From contig JAAYTZ010000018.1 of the NCBI GenBank assembly GCA_012517965.1, positions 62,001 to 126,000 on the forward strand: 64,000 nt of DNA. The letters run 5' to 3'. The translations under genes were made by a program, and so were the position numbers. Under the pieces are notes generated by a model. That model was not told the DNA's origin and made no database searches. It saw nothing but the letters and a program-made list of their open reading frames with translations. Of the stretch, positions 48,945 to 62,267 are shown in pieces (the stretch's first letter is position 1; the number at the start of each line of letters is the position of its first letter). The stretch comes from Propionibacterium sp. (GTDB lineage: Bacteria; Actinomycetota; Actinomycetes; Propionibacteriales; Propionibacteriaceae).

Positions 48945-49934
48945 GTGGACGCAGCGGTGAGGGCCAAGGCCTTCGAGGATGTCCAGGAGTTCTTCCGGGA
49001 GCACAAGGCGGAGTTGATCGCGGCCTGCCGCCGGCGGACCAATTTCGACCCCGAGGATCTGCTCATGAAGGTGGCGTCCAAGATCCTGGCGATGCTGGGG
49101 CGCTGCCGGACCGAGGACGAACTCGAAGTGGTCCGTCTGAAGGCCCTCGACATCAGGAATTGGCACGTAGGACTTCGCAACGCCGCCATCGACGAGTCGC
49201 GCAAGCCGATTGTCGACGCCAGGTCGCTGCACTCCGCTGAGCCCGCCGACCCGGTGCCCCGTGAAGCGATCGCGAACATCGAGGCCGCGTTGCGCACGCA
49301 CGCCATCGCCAACGCCGTGCGCGTTCTCGTCGGTCGTCACCGGCGTTACCCCGGGCCGGTGAACCAGCGCGAACACCCTCAGCTCACCGCCCGCCAGTGG
49401 GAGGTGCTTCAGGCCATGAACGCCCTGCCCGCCGAGAGGCGCGAGCGCGGGTTCCAGACGGCCATCGCGAAGGAGCTCGGCGTCAGCCGGGCAACGGTCA
49501 GCGAGCACCTGCTCACGATCCGGTCGATGCTCCTGTTGACGCGGTACCTCGCCGGCGTACTGGCCGCCCCGAAGACCCTGCTGCACGCGGCGGCCATCGA
49601 CGCCGTCCTGGACGCGTACGAGGAGTGGCTGGAACCACGCCCTTCACCTGACACCGGCCTGACGGTCACGCTGCTGGCGCACTCGGTCGAACACTCCGAG
49701 ATCGACGGGACCCGGGCCCGGCTCGACTTACGGTCCGAGAATCTGCCCGGCCTCACAGCCGCATCGCTGGCCCGGCTTCTTCCGAGGCTGCTTCCCGCCG
49801 ACGCGAAGGAGCGGCTCCACGCCGTCCACGCTCTCGAAGGCGACTTGGCCGCCGCTGCCGGCAATCCCCAGCCCAACTGCGTGGCCTGCTGCCCGCAGCA
49901 CAACCCCACACCCGACCGTACGACGGAGTTCTGA
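48945..49934 (+). CDS. sigma-70-family (ECF-like) regulator
   Basis: 329 aa from the GTG at 48945, chosen because GGGGAG sits 7 bp upstream; two in-frame ATGs at 48909/48912 lack one. A region-2-like segment reads NFDPEDLLMKVASKIL...RNWHVGLRNAAIDESRKP. A region-4-like helix-turn-helix follows: LTARQWEVLQAMNALPAE, then TAIAKELGVSRATVSEHLLTI. The spacing between them is longer than in classical ECF factors, and a ~130-residue C-terminal extension ending CVACCPQHNP may be a sensing domain. It is first in the caspase operon and a natural candidate to read the three CCTGAC-N16-CGTC motifs nearby (inference). Confidence 0.72.
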   Translation: MDAAVRAKAFEDVQEFFREHKAELIAACRRRTNFDPEDLLMKVASKILAMLGRCRTEDELEVVRLKALDIRNWHVGLRNAAIDESRKPIVDARSLHSAEPADPVPREAIANIEAALRTHAIANAVRVLVGRHRRYPGPVNQREHPQLTARQWEVLQAMNALPAERRERGFQTAIAKELGVSRATVSEHLLTIRSMLLLTRYLAGVLAAPKTLLHAAAIDAVLDAYEEWLEPRPSPDTGLTVTLLAHSVEHSEIDGTRARLDLRSENLPGLTAASLARLLPRLLPADAKERLHAVHALEGDLAAAAGNPQPNCVACCPQHNPTPDRTTEF

Positions 49935-49935
49935 C

Positions 49936-50640
49936 ATGAACGACGACTTCACTCTCGAGCCCGAACTCCAGGACGACCCCGACGACTTCGCCGACCTCGG
50001 ACCCGACCTCCCCCTGCTCTTCGAGGCGGCCGCGGTCGCAGGCCGCTACGAGCGCGGCGTCCTGCCCGGCAACGACCCCATCGAGATCCTCACCGGCCTC
50101 TACCTCGGTCTCACCGAGGCCCAGCTGGACGCCGTCGAGGCCGACCAGCGACTGCGCGACCTGATCCGGCGCCACTGGGACGCCGAAGGCGTCGACGAGA
50201 CCCTGTGGCAGCTCGCCGACCGGGACGACCGACTCGGACGCCGCCACGCCGCCCTGCTGGCCGGCTGCGGGTACCACCGCTTGACGGCCGACCTGGACGC
50301 CGAGGTGGAGGAGCTGCTCTGGCTGGTCCTGGCCGGCGCGCCGCAGGCCGTGGCGACCAAGGGCGACGAGGTCGCCGACACCACCCGCTGGACGTTCCGC
50401 AGCGAGCCCCTCCGGTGCCTCGTCGCGGTGACGCAGCACGAGGGCGACTACGTGGTGTCGTTCACCCCCGAGCAGGGCGTGCCGGGAACCGGCCGCGTCC
50501 TGGCCCGCTGGAGCGACGGCACCGTCGACGCCGTGGACGCCACCTTCGCCGAGAAGCAACTGGTCAGGGTGCACTTCGCGGCGTCCGGACGCACCCTGAA
50601 CGCCATCGCGATCGCCCTGCCGGGGGACGACGGCGCATGA
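49936..50640 (+). CDS. hypothetical acidic protein in the caspase operon
   Basis: 234 aa, its ATG 1 bp after the sigma-like gene stop. The N-terminal 30 residues are strongly acidic (DFTLEPELQDDPDDFADLG). The middle is helical and the C-terminal third is beta-rich (RCLVAVTQHEGDYVVSFTPE, VRVHFAASGRTLNAIAIAL). No known motif. Its stop overlaps the caspase ATG (ATGA), so the two are translationally coupled and probably interact; an inhibitor or adaptor of the protease is one possibility. Confidence 0.65.
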   Translation: MNDDFTLEPELQDDPDDFADLGPDLPLLFEAAAVAGRYERGVLPGNDPIEILTGLYLGLTEAQLDAVEADQRLRDLIRRHWDAEGVDETLWQLADRDDRLGRRHAALLAGCGYHRLTADLDAEVEELLWLVLAGAPQAVATKGDEVADTTRWTFRSEPLRCLVAVTQHEGDYVVSFTPEQGVPGTGRVLARWSDGTVDAVDATFAEKQLVRVHFAASGRTLNAIAIALPGDDGA

Positions 50641-51599
50641 GCCGGCGAGCGCTCGTGGTGGGCATCGACGGGTACCCGCGGCGTCCGCTGACGACGTGCG
50701 GCAACGACGCCCGCGCGATGGCGGAGCTGCTCTCCCGGAACCACGACGGCAGCCGGAACTGGACCATCGTGGAGTTGGTCGCCCGGCACGCCGAATCGCC
50801 GGTGGTGACCCGCGAGGACCTGCTGCGCGAGCTGGGCGACCTGCTCTCGGCCCCCGACGACGACGTCCTGTTCTACTTCTCGGGGCACGCGATCCGGACG
50901 CCGTGGGGCCCCGAACTCGCCACCCAGGACGGCCTGCTGCCGGGCGACGGGGTCTCGTTCAGCAACCTGTTGACGCTGATCAACACCTCGCCGGCGACCT
51001 CGATCACCGTGATTCTCGACTCCTGCAACTCCGGCGACCTGGGCACCGAGACCCCGGGCGACGGGTTCCGCCTCGGCCACCAGGACCGGGCGATCCTCCG
51101 GGAGAACGTCGCCATCCTGGCGTCCACCAGGGCGGACGCCGACAGCTCGGCCGCCGGCGAGCTGAGCGACTTCACCGGGCTGCTGGTCGACGGGCTCCGC
51201 GGTGGGGCCGCCAACCGGCGCGGACTGGTCACCGCGCTCAGCCTCTACAGCCACGCCTGGACGGCGATGGCCAACGGCCGCACCAAGCCGCAGTTCAAGG
51301 CCAACTGCGCCGTCCTGCCGGTGCTGCGGGAATGCCGGCCCTGGGCCAGCCCGGAGGCGTTCCGGGCGCTGGGGTCGCTGTTCCCGGAACCCGGGACCGA
51401 GCTCGTCGTCGAGCCGTGCTGGCTCGACGAGACCGACGCGCGCCACGACGACTATCTGCTGCTGACCGAGCTGTTCGCCGCGCGGCTCGTCGAGGTCGAC
51501 GATCGGTGGCTCGAGCCGGCGATCGAGCACGGACACCCCGTGCGCCTGTCGCTGGTCGGGCGCTATTACTGGTGGCTGTTCGGGCGCGAAGGTGGGTAG
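50637..51599 (+). CDS. caspase-like protease (peptidase C14/CHF clan)
   Basis: 320 aa from the ATG at 50637 (MSRRALVVGIDGYPRRPLTT). The opening ALVVGIDGY, the catalytic histidine in VLFYFSGHA near residue 82, and the catalytic cysteine in TVILDSCNSGDLG near residue 130 form the complete caspase-hemoglobinase dyad. The C-terminal ~90 residues (EPCWLDETDARHDDYLLLTEL) are an accessory domain without a known motif. Bacterial caspase-like proteases of this type serve as effectors or activators in cell-death and anti-phage systems. It is coupled to the acidic protein and lies 5 bp before the RyR gene. Confidence 0.85.
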   Translation: MSRRALVVGIDGYPRRPLTTCGNDARAMAELLSRNHDGSRNWTIVELVARHAESPVVTREDLLRELGDLLSAPDDDVLFYFSGHAIRTPWGPELATQDGLLPGDGVSFSNLLTLINTSPATSITVILDSCNSGDLGTETPGDGFRLGHQDRAILRENVAILASTRADADSSAAGELSDFTGLLVDGLRGGAANRRGLVTALSLYSHAWTAMANGRTKPQFKANCAVLPVLRECRPWASPEAFRALGSLFPEPGTELVVEPCWLDETDARHDDYLLLTELFAARLVEVDDRWLEPAIEHGHPVRLSLVGRYYWWLFGREGG

Positions 51600-51604
51600 C
51601 GTCC

Positions 51605-54246
51605 GTGGCCGCCGCTGACCCCCGGCACCGGCCCTGGGCGTCGGTGCTGGCCCTGAGCGTCGGCGCGCTCGTCACCGCCACGACCGGGTGGCTCCTGTGG
51701 GACCACCTGGGCACGCCGCCGCTCGCGATCCCCTGGCCGGACGCCTCGCTCGCCGTCGTGCTGGTGGTCGCCACCGGCGTCCTGCTGTGGTCCCACTGGA
51801 TGCGCCACCGCGGCGAGACGCTCCGCCCGCAGTTCGGCATCGGCGTCGCGGCCGGGCTCGCCGTCGTCCTGGGGCTCGCCTCCTACGCCCCGTGCGCCAC
51901 CCCCGACCAGTGGCCGGTGGTGCTGATCGGCCTGCTCAACCTGTTCACCGGCCAGGTCGAGTCCTCCCTCATCGGGGAGGCCCCCGCGCTCTGCCGGACG
52001 CACCCGCTGGTCTTCCAGCTGGCCCGGCTGTTCGGCCTGGCGACGTTGCTGTTCTCGGCGCTCGCCGTCCTGGCCACGCTGGTGCGTCCCGTGCTCGACC
52101 GCCTGCGGGCCCGGTTCGCCCGCGTCGTCGACGTCGTGGTCGGGCTGGACGCCACGACGCTTCCGCTGGTCAGGGCGCTGTGCGCCGAGCGGGACGCGCA
52201 CGTCGGGCGTCCCGACTGGTACACCCCCCGGCTGCGCTGGGGCGACCGGCCCTGGGCGAACCCCCGCCCGGTGGTCGTCGTCGTGCACCACGACGACGCC
52301 GACCCCCTGGCGGCCGAGGCGCGGGTCTTCGGCGCGCTGGTGTACGTCGCCGCCCCCACCGACACCGACGCCCTCCGCCCCGTCGTCTTCTTTCGCCCCG
52401 TCCTCTTCTGGCCCTGGCGGGTGGCCGCCCATCGCCTCTACGCCGTGACCGCGTCGCAACGCGACAACATCGCGATCGTCGAGCACGTCCAGCAGATGAT
52501 CGCCGCCCGCCACCCGAGCACCGACACCGGCTGGCTGGCACGCCGGGCCGTGCCGCGGCTCGTCGCCCGGTTCAGCGACACCCGCGACGCCCGGGACTGG
52601 CGGTTGGCGAACGTGTCGTCGGTCGGCTGCCTCGTGGACGCCATCACCCCCGACGGGCTGCTCGCGCGCGCCCTGGTCGATCGGGTCGCCGCGTACGAGG
52701 CGACCGACCTGCTCATCACCGGCGACACCCCGCTGACCGTCGCGATCCTCGACCAGGTCGCCCAGCAACGAGCCTTCCGCCACGAACTCCAGACCAAGCG
52801 TCGGCTCGAGCCCGGCCGGCGCTCGACGCCGGAGGAGGACGCGCTCAACGAGGTCTACCAACTGGGCTTCGACAAGGTCACGATCCTCGCCGACACCGCC
52901 GCCGACCTGTGCGACGAGTGGCGGGCCGACCGCGCCCCCGGCGCTGCGGTCCCCACCCTGCTGGAGCCGACGCCGAGCACCGCCGGCTGGAAGGAAGCGG
53001 TGGGCCGGGCGGCGGCGCGCGGCGGTCGCCCCGTCCTGATCGTCACCGACATGGTGTGCCCCAGGTCAGCGCCCGCGCCATGCGGCTCAGCGACCAGCAC
53101 CCCGACCTGCTCGTGCTGCGGCCCTCCCACAACGTGCAGGGCGTCGAACCGCTCCCGGGTTCGGACGCCGACGACCGCCCCGGCGGCGTCGTCCGGTTCG
53201 GGCCGGCCCTCGTCCTGGACGACCGGGCTCCCGACGACACCTGGACCGTCCTGGCCCGCCAACAACACGAGTGCTACTGCGGCCGCCGAAGGGTGCCCGA
53301 GGAGGACCTGCCGCCCTCCGGCCGGGAGTGGAAACGCGGCCCGGGCGGTCTGCCCGACTTCTTCCGGGAGGACACCCTGCGGCAGCACCGGCATCTGCTG
53401 ATGCTCGTCGAGCGGCACGGCTACCACTGGCGCGTCGCCCGCCTGACCGACCCCGCGCCGACCCTGCCGGAGCCGGTCATCACCGCGGTCGCCAAGGCCG
53501 AACACGAACGCTGGGCGGACTTCCGCCGCAACACCGGTTGGCGCGGGCTGGCCAGAAGCCAGCGGGACAGGGGCGAGGACTGGATCAAGGCGCACAAGAG
53601 GGAGTTGGACCGGCAGCGACGCAACGCGAACCTTGTCCCCTGGGATGATCCGGCTGTGCCAGCGAGCGTCCAAGCCCCCGACGAGGTCACCCAGCAGAGC
53701 CCCGATGCCCCTGCGCAGGAGAGCGAGAAGACCCCCCGCCAGAAGTTGCGTGAGTTCAACGTGCAGATAGACACCGCGATCATCGAGCGTCTGCGCTTGT
53801 GGGGGGTGGAACCCGTGGCCGACCGCTACCGACGCGTCGGGATCGTGACGGCGTCCGAGTTGACCGAGCAGGTCACCTGGACGACCGACCAAGGCGACGA
53901 ACTCACCTCCCAACCCGGCGACTTCTGGGTCGTGGACGCCGCGGGCGCCGGCCGGGGCGTGGCCCGCGCCCGGTTCGCCGACCTCTACGAACCCACCGAC
54001 GTCCCGGGCCGCTACCGGCGCCGGGGCACGGTGACCGCGCGGCGCGTCCGGGCCCGCGAGATCGTGCCCACGCTGGAGGGGCCCGCCGTCGCCGAGCCGG
54101 GCATGTGGGTGCTGACCGACGACCACGGCGACTCCTGGCCGGTCACCGACGACTACCTCAGCCAGCACTACCGCCGGGAGAAGCCCGCACCGGACAGATC
54201 GCGGCCACAGCGGTCCGGCGAGTCCAGTCGGGCGCCGGGCGCCTGA
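51605..54246 (+). pseudogene. TM-Rossmann-RyR domain protein, frameshifted
   Basis: From the GTG at 51605, four hydrophobic helices (SVLALSVGALVTATTGWLLW and others) precede a long cytoplasmic region with a TrkA-N/Rossmann-like part (DLLITGDTPLTVAILDQVA, KVTILADTAADLCDEW). At the C run 53059-53062 the frame breaks after VLIVTDMVC and resumes as VSARAMRLSDQHPDLLVL; adding one C gives one 880-aa protein. Downstream are a RyR-like domain (AKAEHERWADFRRNTGW...ANLVPWDD) and two ~60-residue repeats of PGDFWVVD / PGMWVLTD type. RyR domains recur in bacterial conflict systems and in nucleotide sensing. If the break is real, the two halves could be separate chains. Confidence 0.7.
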
Positions 54247-54279
54247 TTCAATGACGCCAGCACGTTGGGGGGGGAACCG

Positions 54280-55391
54280 ATGAGCGGACCGAAGGGCGCC
54301 AGCTACCGGGTCGTGTCCGAGGCCGAACTGCGCCGCCGGGCGGCGGAGGCGGCGCGCGCCAGGGTGCGGGCCTGCGCCCAGCAGGTCGAGGAACTGCTGC
54401 TCGTCGCCGGGCACGACGCGGTCAAAGCCGGACGCCGCCCCGCCCTGGCCGCCCGGTCCGACGCCCTCGACGCCCTGGCCGCCGAGGAACGCGCCGGCCA
54501 GGAGTACCTCGAGCGCCTGCGCCAGGTCGTGGCCGAGCGTCGCCGCAGCGCCGCGGCCGCCCACCTCACGGCCGCCCTGGGCACACTCGCCATCGACATC
54601 GACTTCACCGCGACCCACAGCCGCCGGACGCCGACGCCGACGCCGAAACCCGACCAGCGGGCCCGCCTGGACGCCCTCGCGTCCCGCCTGGTCGACGTCG
54701 ACGACGGCGACCTGCCGGCGCTGACGGAGGCGATCCGCGCGGCCGCCGCGGCCCTCGACACCGCGGACGCCGGCCGCGCCGCCCAGATCGTCGCCGCCGT
54801 CCAGCTGCGGGTGTCGGACGCCCTGCACCGGGCCCAGGACCGGGCGGCCCTCGCCGTGCGCCGCGCGGCCCTGGCGCGCGAGTTCGCCGACGTCCCCCCG
54901 GACGACCCGGCGGCCGTGGCGGCGGCCGCGGCGTCCGACGAGCACGGCCTCGCCCGGGCCCGCACCCTGCTGCAGGCGGCCCGCGACCGGCGGCGGCGGG
55001 CGGCCGACCAGGAGTTCGTCGTCGACCGGGCCGTCGACGCCCTGCGGGCGCTCGGCTACCGCGTCGAGGCGCAGCACGGCGGCGGTCTCGACACCCTCGT
55101 CGCCCGCAAGGACGCCTGGCCCCACCACGGGCTGCGGCTGTTCTTCCCCGAGTCCGAGCCCGCTTTCACCACGGTGCCCGAGGCGTACGGCGCGACGGAC
55201 GCCCGCGACGACGCGGCGTTCGAGCGGGCGACCTGCGGCGACGTGGACGCCCTCGTGGCGCGGCTCACGGCCGGCGGCGTCCCGACCGAACTGCGGCTGC
55301 GGCGGGCGCCGGGCACCGTGGCGCTGCGGCGCCTCGGCGACACCCAACAGCAGCCGGCCGCGGCCGTCCCGGCCGAGCGGGAGCGCGCGCT

Positions 55392-55395
<4 letters not shown>
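54280..55395 (+). CDS. coiled-coil protein with MSGPKG N terminus
   Basis: 371 aa from the ATG at 54280 with a G-rich run upstream. It opens MSGPKGASYRVVSEAELRRR, a short conserved start I recall from other bacterial proteins of unknown function, then runs into long Ala/Arg/Glu-rich helices (EAARARVRACAQQVEELLL). The C-terminal ~110 residues may be globular (DALRALGYRVEAQHGGGLDTLVARKDAWPHHGLRLFFPE). No enzymatic motif. Its stop overlaps the AAA+ gene start by 4 bp, so it is probably a structural or adaptor partner of that ATPase. Confidence 0.65.
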
Positions 55396-57169
<1,774 letters not shown>

Positions 57170-57194
<25 letters not shown>

Positions 57195-57823
57195 CCCTCC
57201 GGGTGGCGCGCGTGCTCGCGCCGGTCACCGTGCTGGGCCCAGGCCGCCGCGTCGCGGTCTGGGTGCAGGGCTGCGCGCTGGCCTGCCCCGGATGCGCGTC
57301 CCGCGACACCTGGGACGCCGCGGCCGGCACGCTCGTGCCGGTCACCGCCCTGGCCGACCGTCTCGCGGACGCCGTCGCCGCCGACGGCCTGGACGGGCTG
57401 ACCCTCACCGGCGGCGAACCCACCGACCAGGCGGCCGCGCTGACCGCGCTCGTCGTGGCCCTGCGCGAGCGGCGCCCCGGCCTCGACGTGCTGCTGTTCA
57501 CCGGCCGCGAGCTGTCCGCCGCCCGGGCGCTGGCTCCCGGCCTGGTGGCCGCGTCGACCTGCGTGGTCGCCGGCCCGTACCGGCGCGACCGCGCCACCCC
57601 GGGGCACCGGCTGCTGGCCACCGCCAACCAGGAACTGCGGATCGCACCGGAGGCGTCCGGCCGGTACGAGGACTGGCTGGCCGAACCGGAGCCGCCGCGG
57701 CTGCAGGTGTTCGCCGAGGGGGACGGGCTCTACCTGGTCGGGCTACCGGCGCCCGGCGACCTGGACCGGTTCCGCCGGGAACTGGGCGAGCGAGGCGTCG
57801 AACTGGAGGGAGTGTCGTGGTGA
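57170..57823 (+). CDS. radical-SAM protein of the anaerobic activating-enzyme (NrdG) type
   Basis: 217 aa from the GTG at 57170, supported by GAGGAGGG 6 bp upstream even though it overlaps the AAA+ gene by 25 bp. The 4Fe-4S motif is QGCALACPGCASRDTWD (CX3CX2C at C35, C39, C42), followed by LTLTGGEPTDQ (SAM-binding GGEP) and VAGPYRRDRATPGHRLLATANQEL. Class III RNR activases share this size and motif order, but no nrdD is adjacent. Its partner here must be something else, perhaps a protein of the same operon. Confidence 0.82.
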
Positions 57824-58436
57824 GGTGCGACTGCGGGCGGGAGGTGGCGCCCGACGAGGTGCTGTGCGGCGGTTGTGGCCGGTTCGTCGACCACAGCCGG
57901 GTCTCGCCCGACGCGGCGGTGCCGCCGCCCACGCCCCCACCTCCCCCCGTCCCGGCGTCGGACGCCGTGCCGCCCGGCCCGGTGGGTCCGGCCGCGCTGG
58001 CCGAACCCGGCGTGCGGCGCTGCGCGGTGGACTGGTGCCCGGGCGTCGTGCCGCCCGGGGCGTCCGCCTGTGACGCCTACGCCCATCCGGCGACCCCGGC
58101 CGCGCCGGCGGCGTCCACGTCGCCGGGCGGGGGCTGCGAACTGGTGCTGCCCGACGGGACGGCGATCGGCCTGGTCGACGGCGTCCCGCTGGAGATCGGC
58201 CGGCACTCGCCCGACCCGAGGGTGGCGGCGGCGCTGGCCCGGTACGACCAGGTCGGACGCCGGCAGGCGACCGTCGTGCTGCGGGGCGGGCTGGTCGAGG
58301 TCACGCACGTCGGCCGCACCAACCCCACCTACGCCAACGACCAACCGGCCGCCCCGGCGGTCACCGTGACGCCGCCCGTGGACGTGCGGATCGGACGCGA
58401 ACTGCACCTGACGGTGCGCCCGACGAGGGAGAACCG

Positions 58437-58440
<4 letters not shown>
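57817..58440 (+). CDS. zinc-ribbon and FHA-like domain protein
   Basis: 207 aa from the GTG at 57817 with GGAGGG 6 bp upstream. The N terminus is a CxC...CxxC zinc ribbon (VRCDCGREVAPDEVLCGGCG); a Pro-rich linker and a second Cys set (RRCAVDWCPG) follow. The C-terminal ~90 residues look like a forkhead-associated domain: PLEIGRHSPDPRVAAAL, DQVGRRQATVVLRGG, VTHVGRTNPTYANDQ. FHA domains bind phospho-threonine peptides. It overlaps the rSAM gene by 7 bp and the kinase gene by 4 bp, making it the likely phospho-reader of the neighbouring kinase. Confidence 0.75.
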
Positions 58441-61102
<2,662 letters not shown>

Positions 61103-61106
<4 letters not shown>

Positions 61107-61819
61107 TCCGGCTGCGGGTCGGCTGGGTGTCGGCCGTCGGCCAGCGGCAACAGAACCAGGACTGCGTGCTGGTCGGCGGCATGCTCAGCGTCGGGGACGT
61201 GATGATGGACACCACGCTCGAGGTGGACGCCGGCCGCCCGGTGCTCCTGGCGGTGCTGGACGGACTCGGCGGCCACGCCGCCGGCGGCGTGGCGTCCCGG
61301 GTGGCCGCCGGCATCCTCGCCGGCCCACCGGTCCCCGGGGACGTGGAGTCGTTGGACGCCCGCGTCCGGCAGGCGCACCGCACGGTCGCCGGCCTGGGCC
61401 GCACGCTCGACGGCCTGGCGGGCATGGCGACGACGGTGGCGGGGTTCGTGGTAAGCCCGGAGGCCTACCGCGTCTTCCGTCTCGGCGACTCGGCCGTCTT
61501 CCGCTGGTCGGAGGGCTCCGTGGGCCGCCTCACCGTGGCCCACCGCGTGCCCGACGGGGGCCCTGGCGGTGGGGCCCTGACCCGTTGCATCGGCGTGGGC
61601 ACCGAGGAGGCGCCGACCGTCGACGTCTTCCCGCTGCGGCGCGCGGTGCGGTTGCTGGCGTGCAGCGACGGCGTCTGCGACGCGGTCTCGCTGGAGGACC
61701 TGCGCGGGGTGGTCGGCGAGGGCACCCCCGCGGACGCCGCCCGCGGGCTCGTGCAGTTGGCCTGGGTGTCCGGGAGCACCGACAACATGACCGCCCTGGT
61801 GGCCGACCTGATCCCCTGA
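61103..61819 (+). CDS. PP2C-family serine/threonine phosphatase
   Basis: 238 aa from the GTG at 61103, which overlaps the kinase stop as GTGA; in-frame ATG at 61079 is possible but would overlap more. PP2C motifs are all visible: GQRQQNQDCVLVGG, VLLAVLDGLGGHAAG, VFRLGDSAVFRW, LLACSDGVCDAV and the final STDNMTALVADL. The metal-binding Asp residues (in NQD, DGLGG, SDG, DN) are intact. It should dephosphorylate the kinase and its FHA-bound targets. Last gene of the operon. Confidence 0.9.
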
Positions 61820-61839
61820 TCGATCGTCGCGGGGCCCGG

Positions 61840-62262
61840 TCAGCGCCTTCCCGGCCCTCCGGTCAGGCGCTGCTCCACGGCGTGCGCGATGGCCGAGGCC
61901 CGTTCCCGGAGCGACTCCGGCACGTCGCCGACGGCCTGCCCGAACGAATCGGGGAGGCGTTGCCGCAGGTCGTGGACGCGGGCGACGGCCGCGTCGGCGT
62001 CCAAACCCAGGCGGCGGCCGACCTTGGCCCAATCGAAGTCGTTGATCTCCCGCAGGGACCAGTGGTCCCCGACCTTCATCGCTGCTGTCGCCGGGGTGTC
62101 GAAATCGTAGGCGGCCGCGGTGGCCACGTCGTACAGGGGCGCCACCTGGGCGCGGCTCCCCGCCAGCAGCACCGAGTAGTTCTTGGCGTGGGCGTCCGTG
62201 CCGCCGATCAGCACGTGATCGGCCAAGCCCCGGACCGCCGGCTGGCCGGCGCTGGGACAGTG
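61840..62262 (-). pseudogene. HipA-type kinase, C-terminal remnant (5' part missing)
   Basis: The minus-strand frame is HipA-like from about 62262 down to the stop at 61840 (~140 residues): LADHVLIGGTDAHAKNYSVLL contains the catalytic Asp/Asn, and QVAPLYDVATAAAYDFD the metal-binding Asp. Upstream the frame turns into Arg-rich shadow of the STAND gene, so about two thirds of a normal ~420-aa HipA is missing, including its ATP P-loop. No HipB is seen. The gene was most likely truncated when the neighbouring gene arrived. Confidence 0.72.
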
Positions 62263-62267
62263 GCCCC

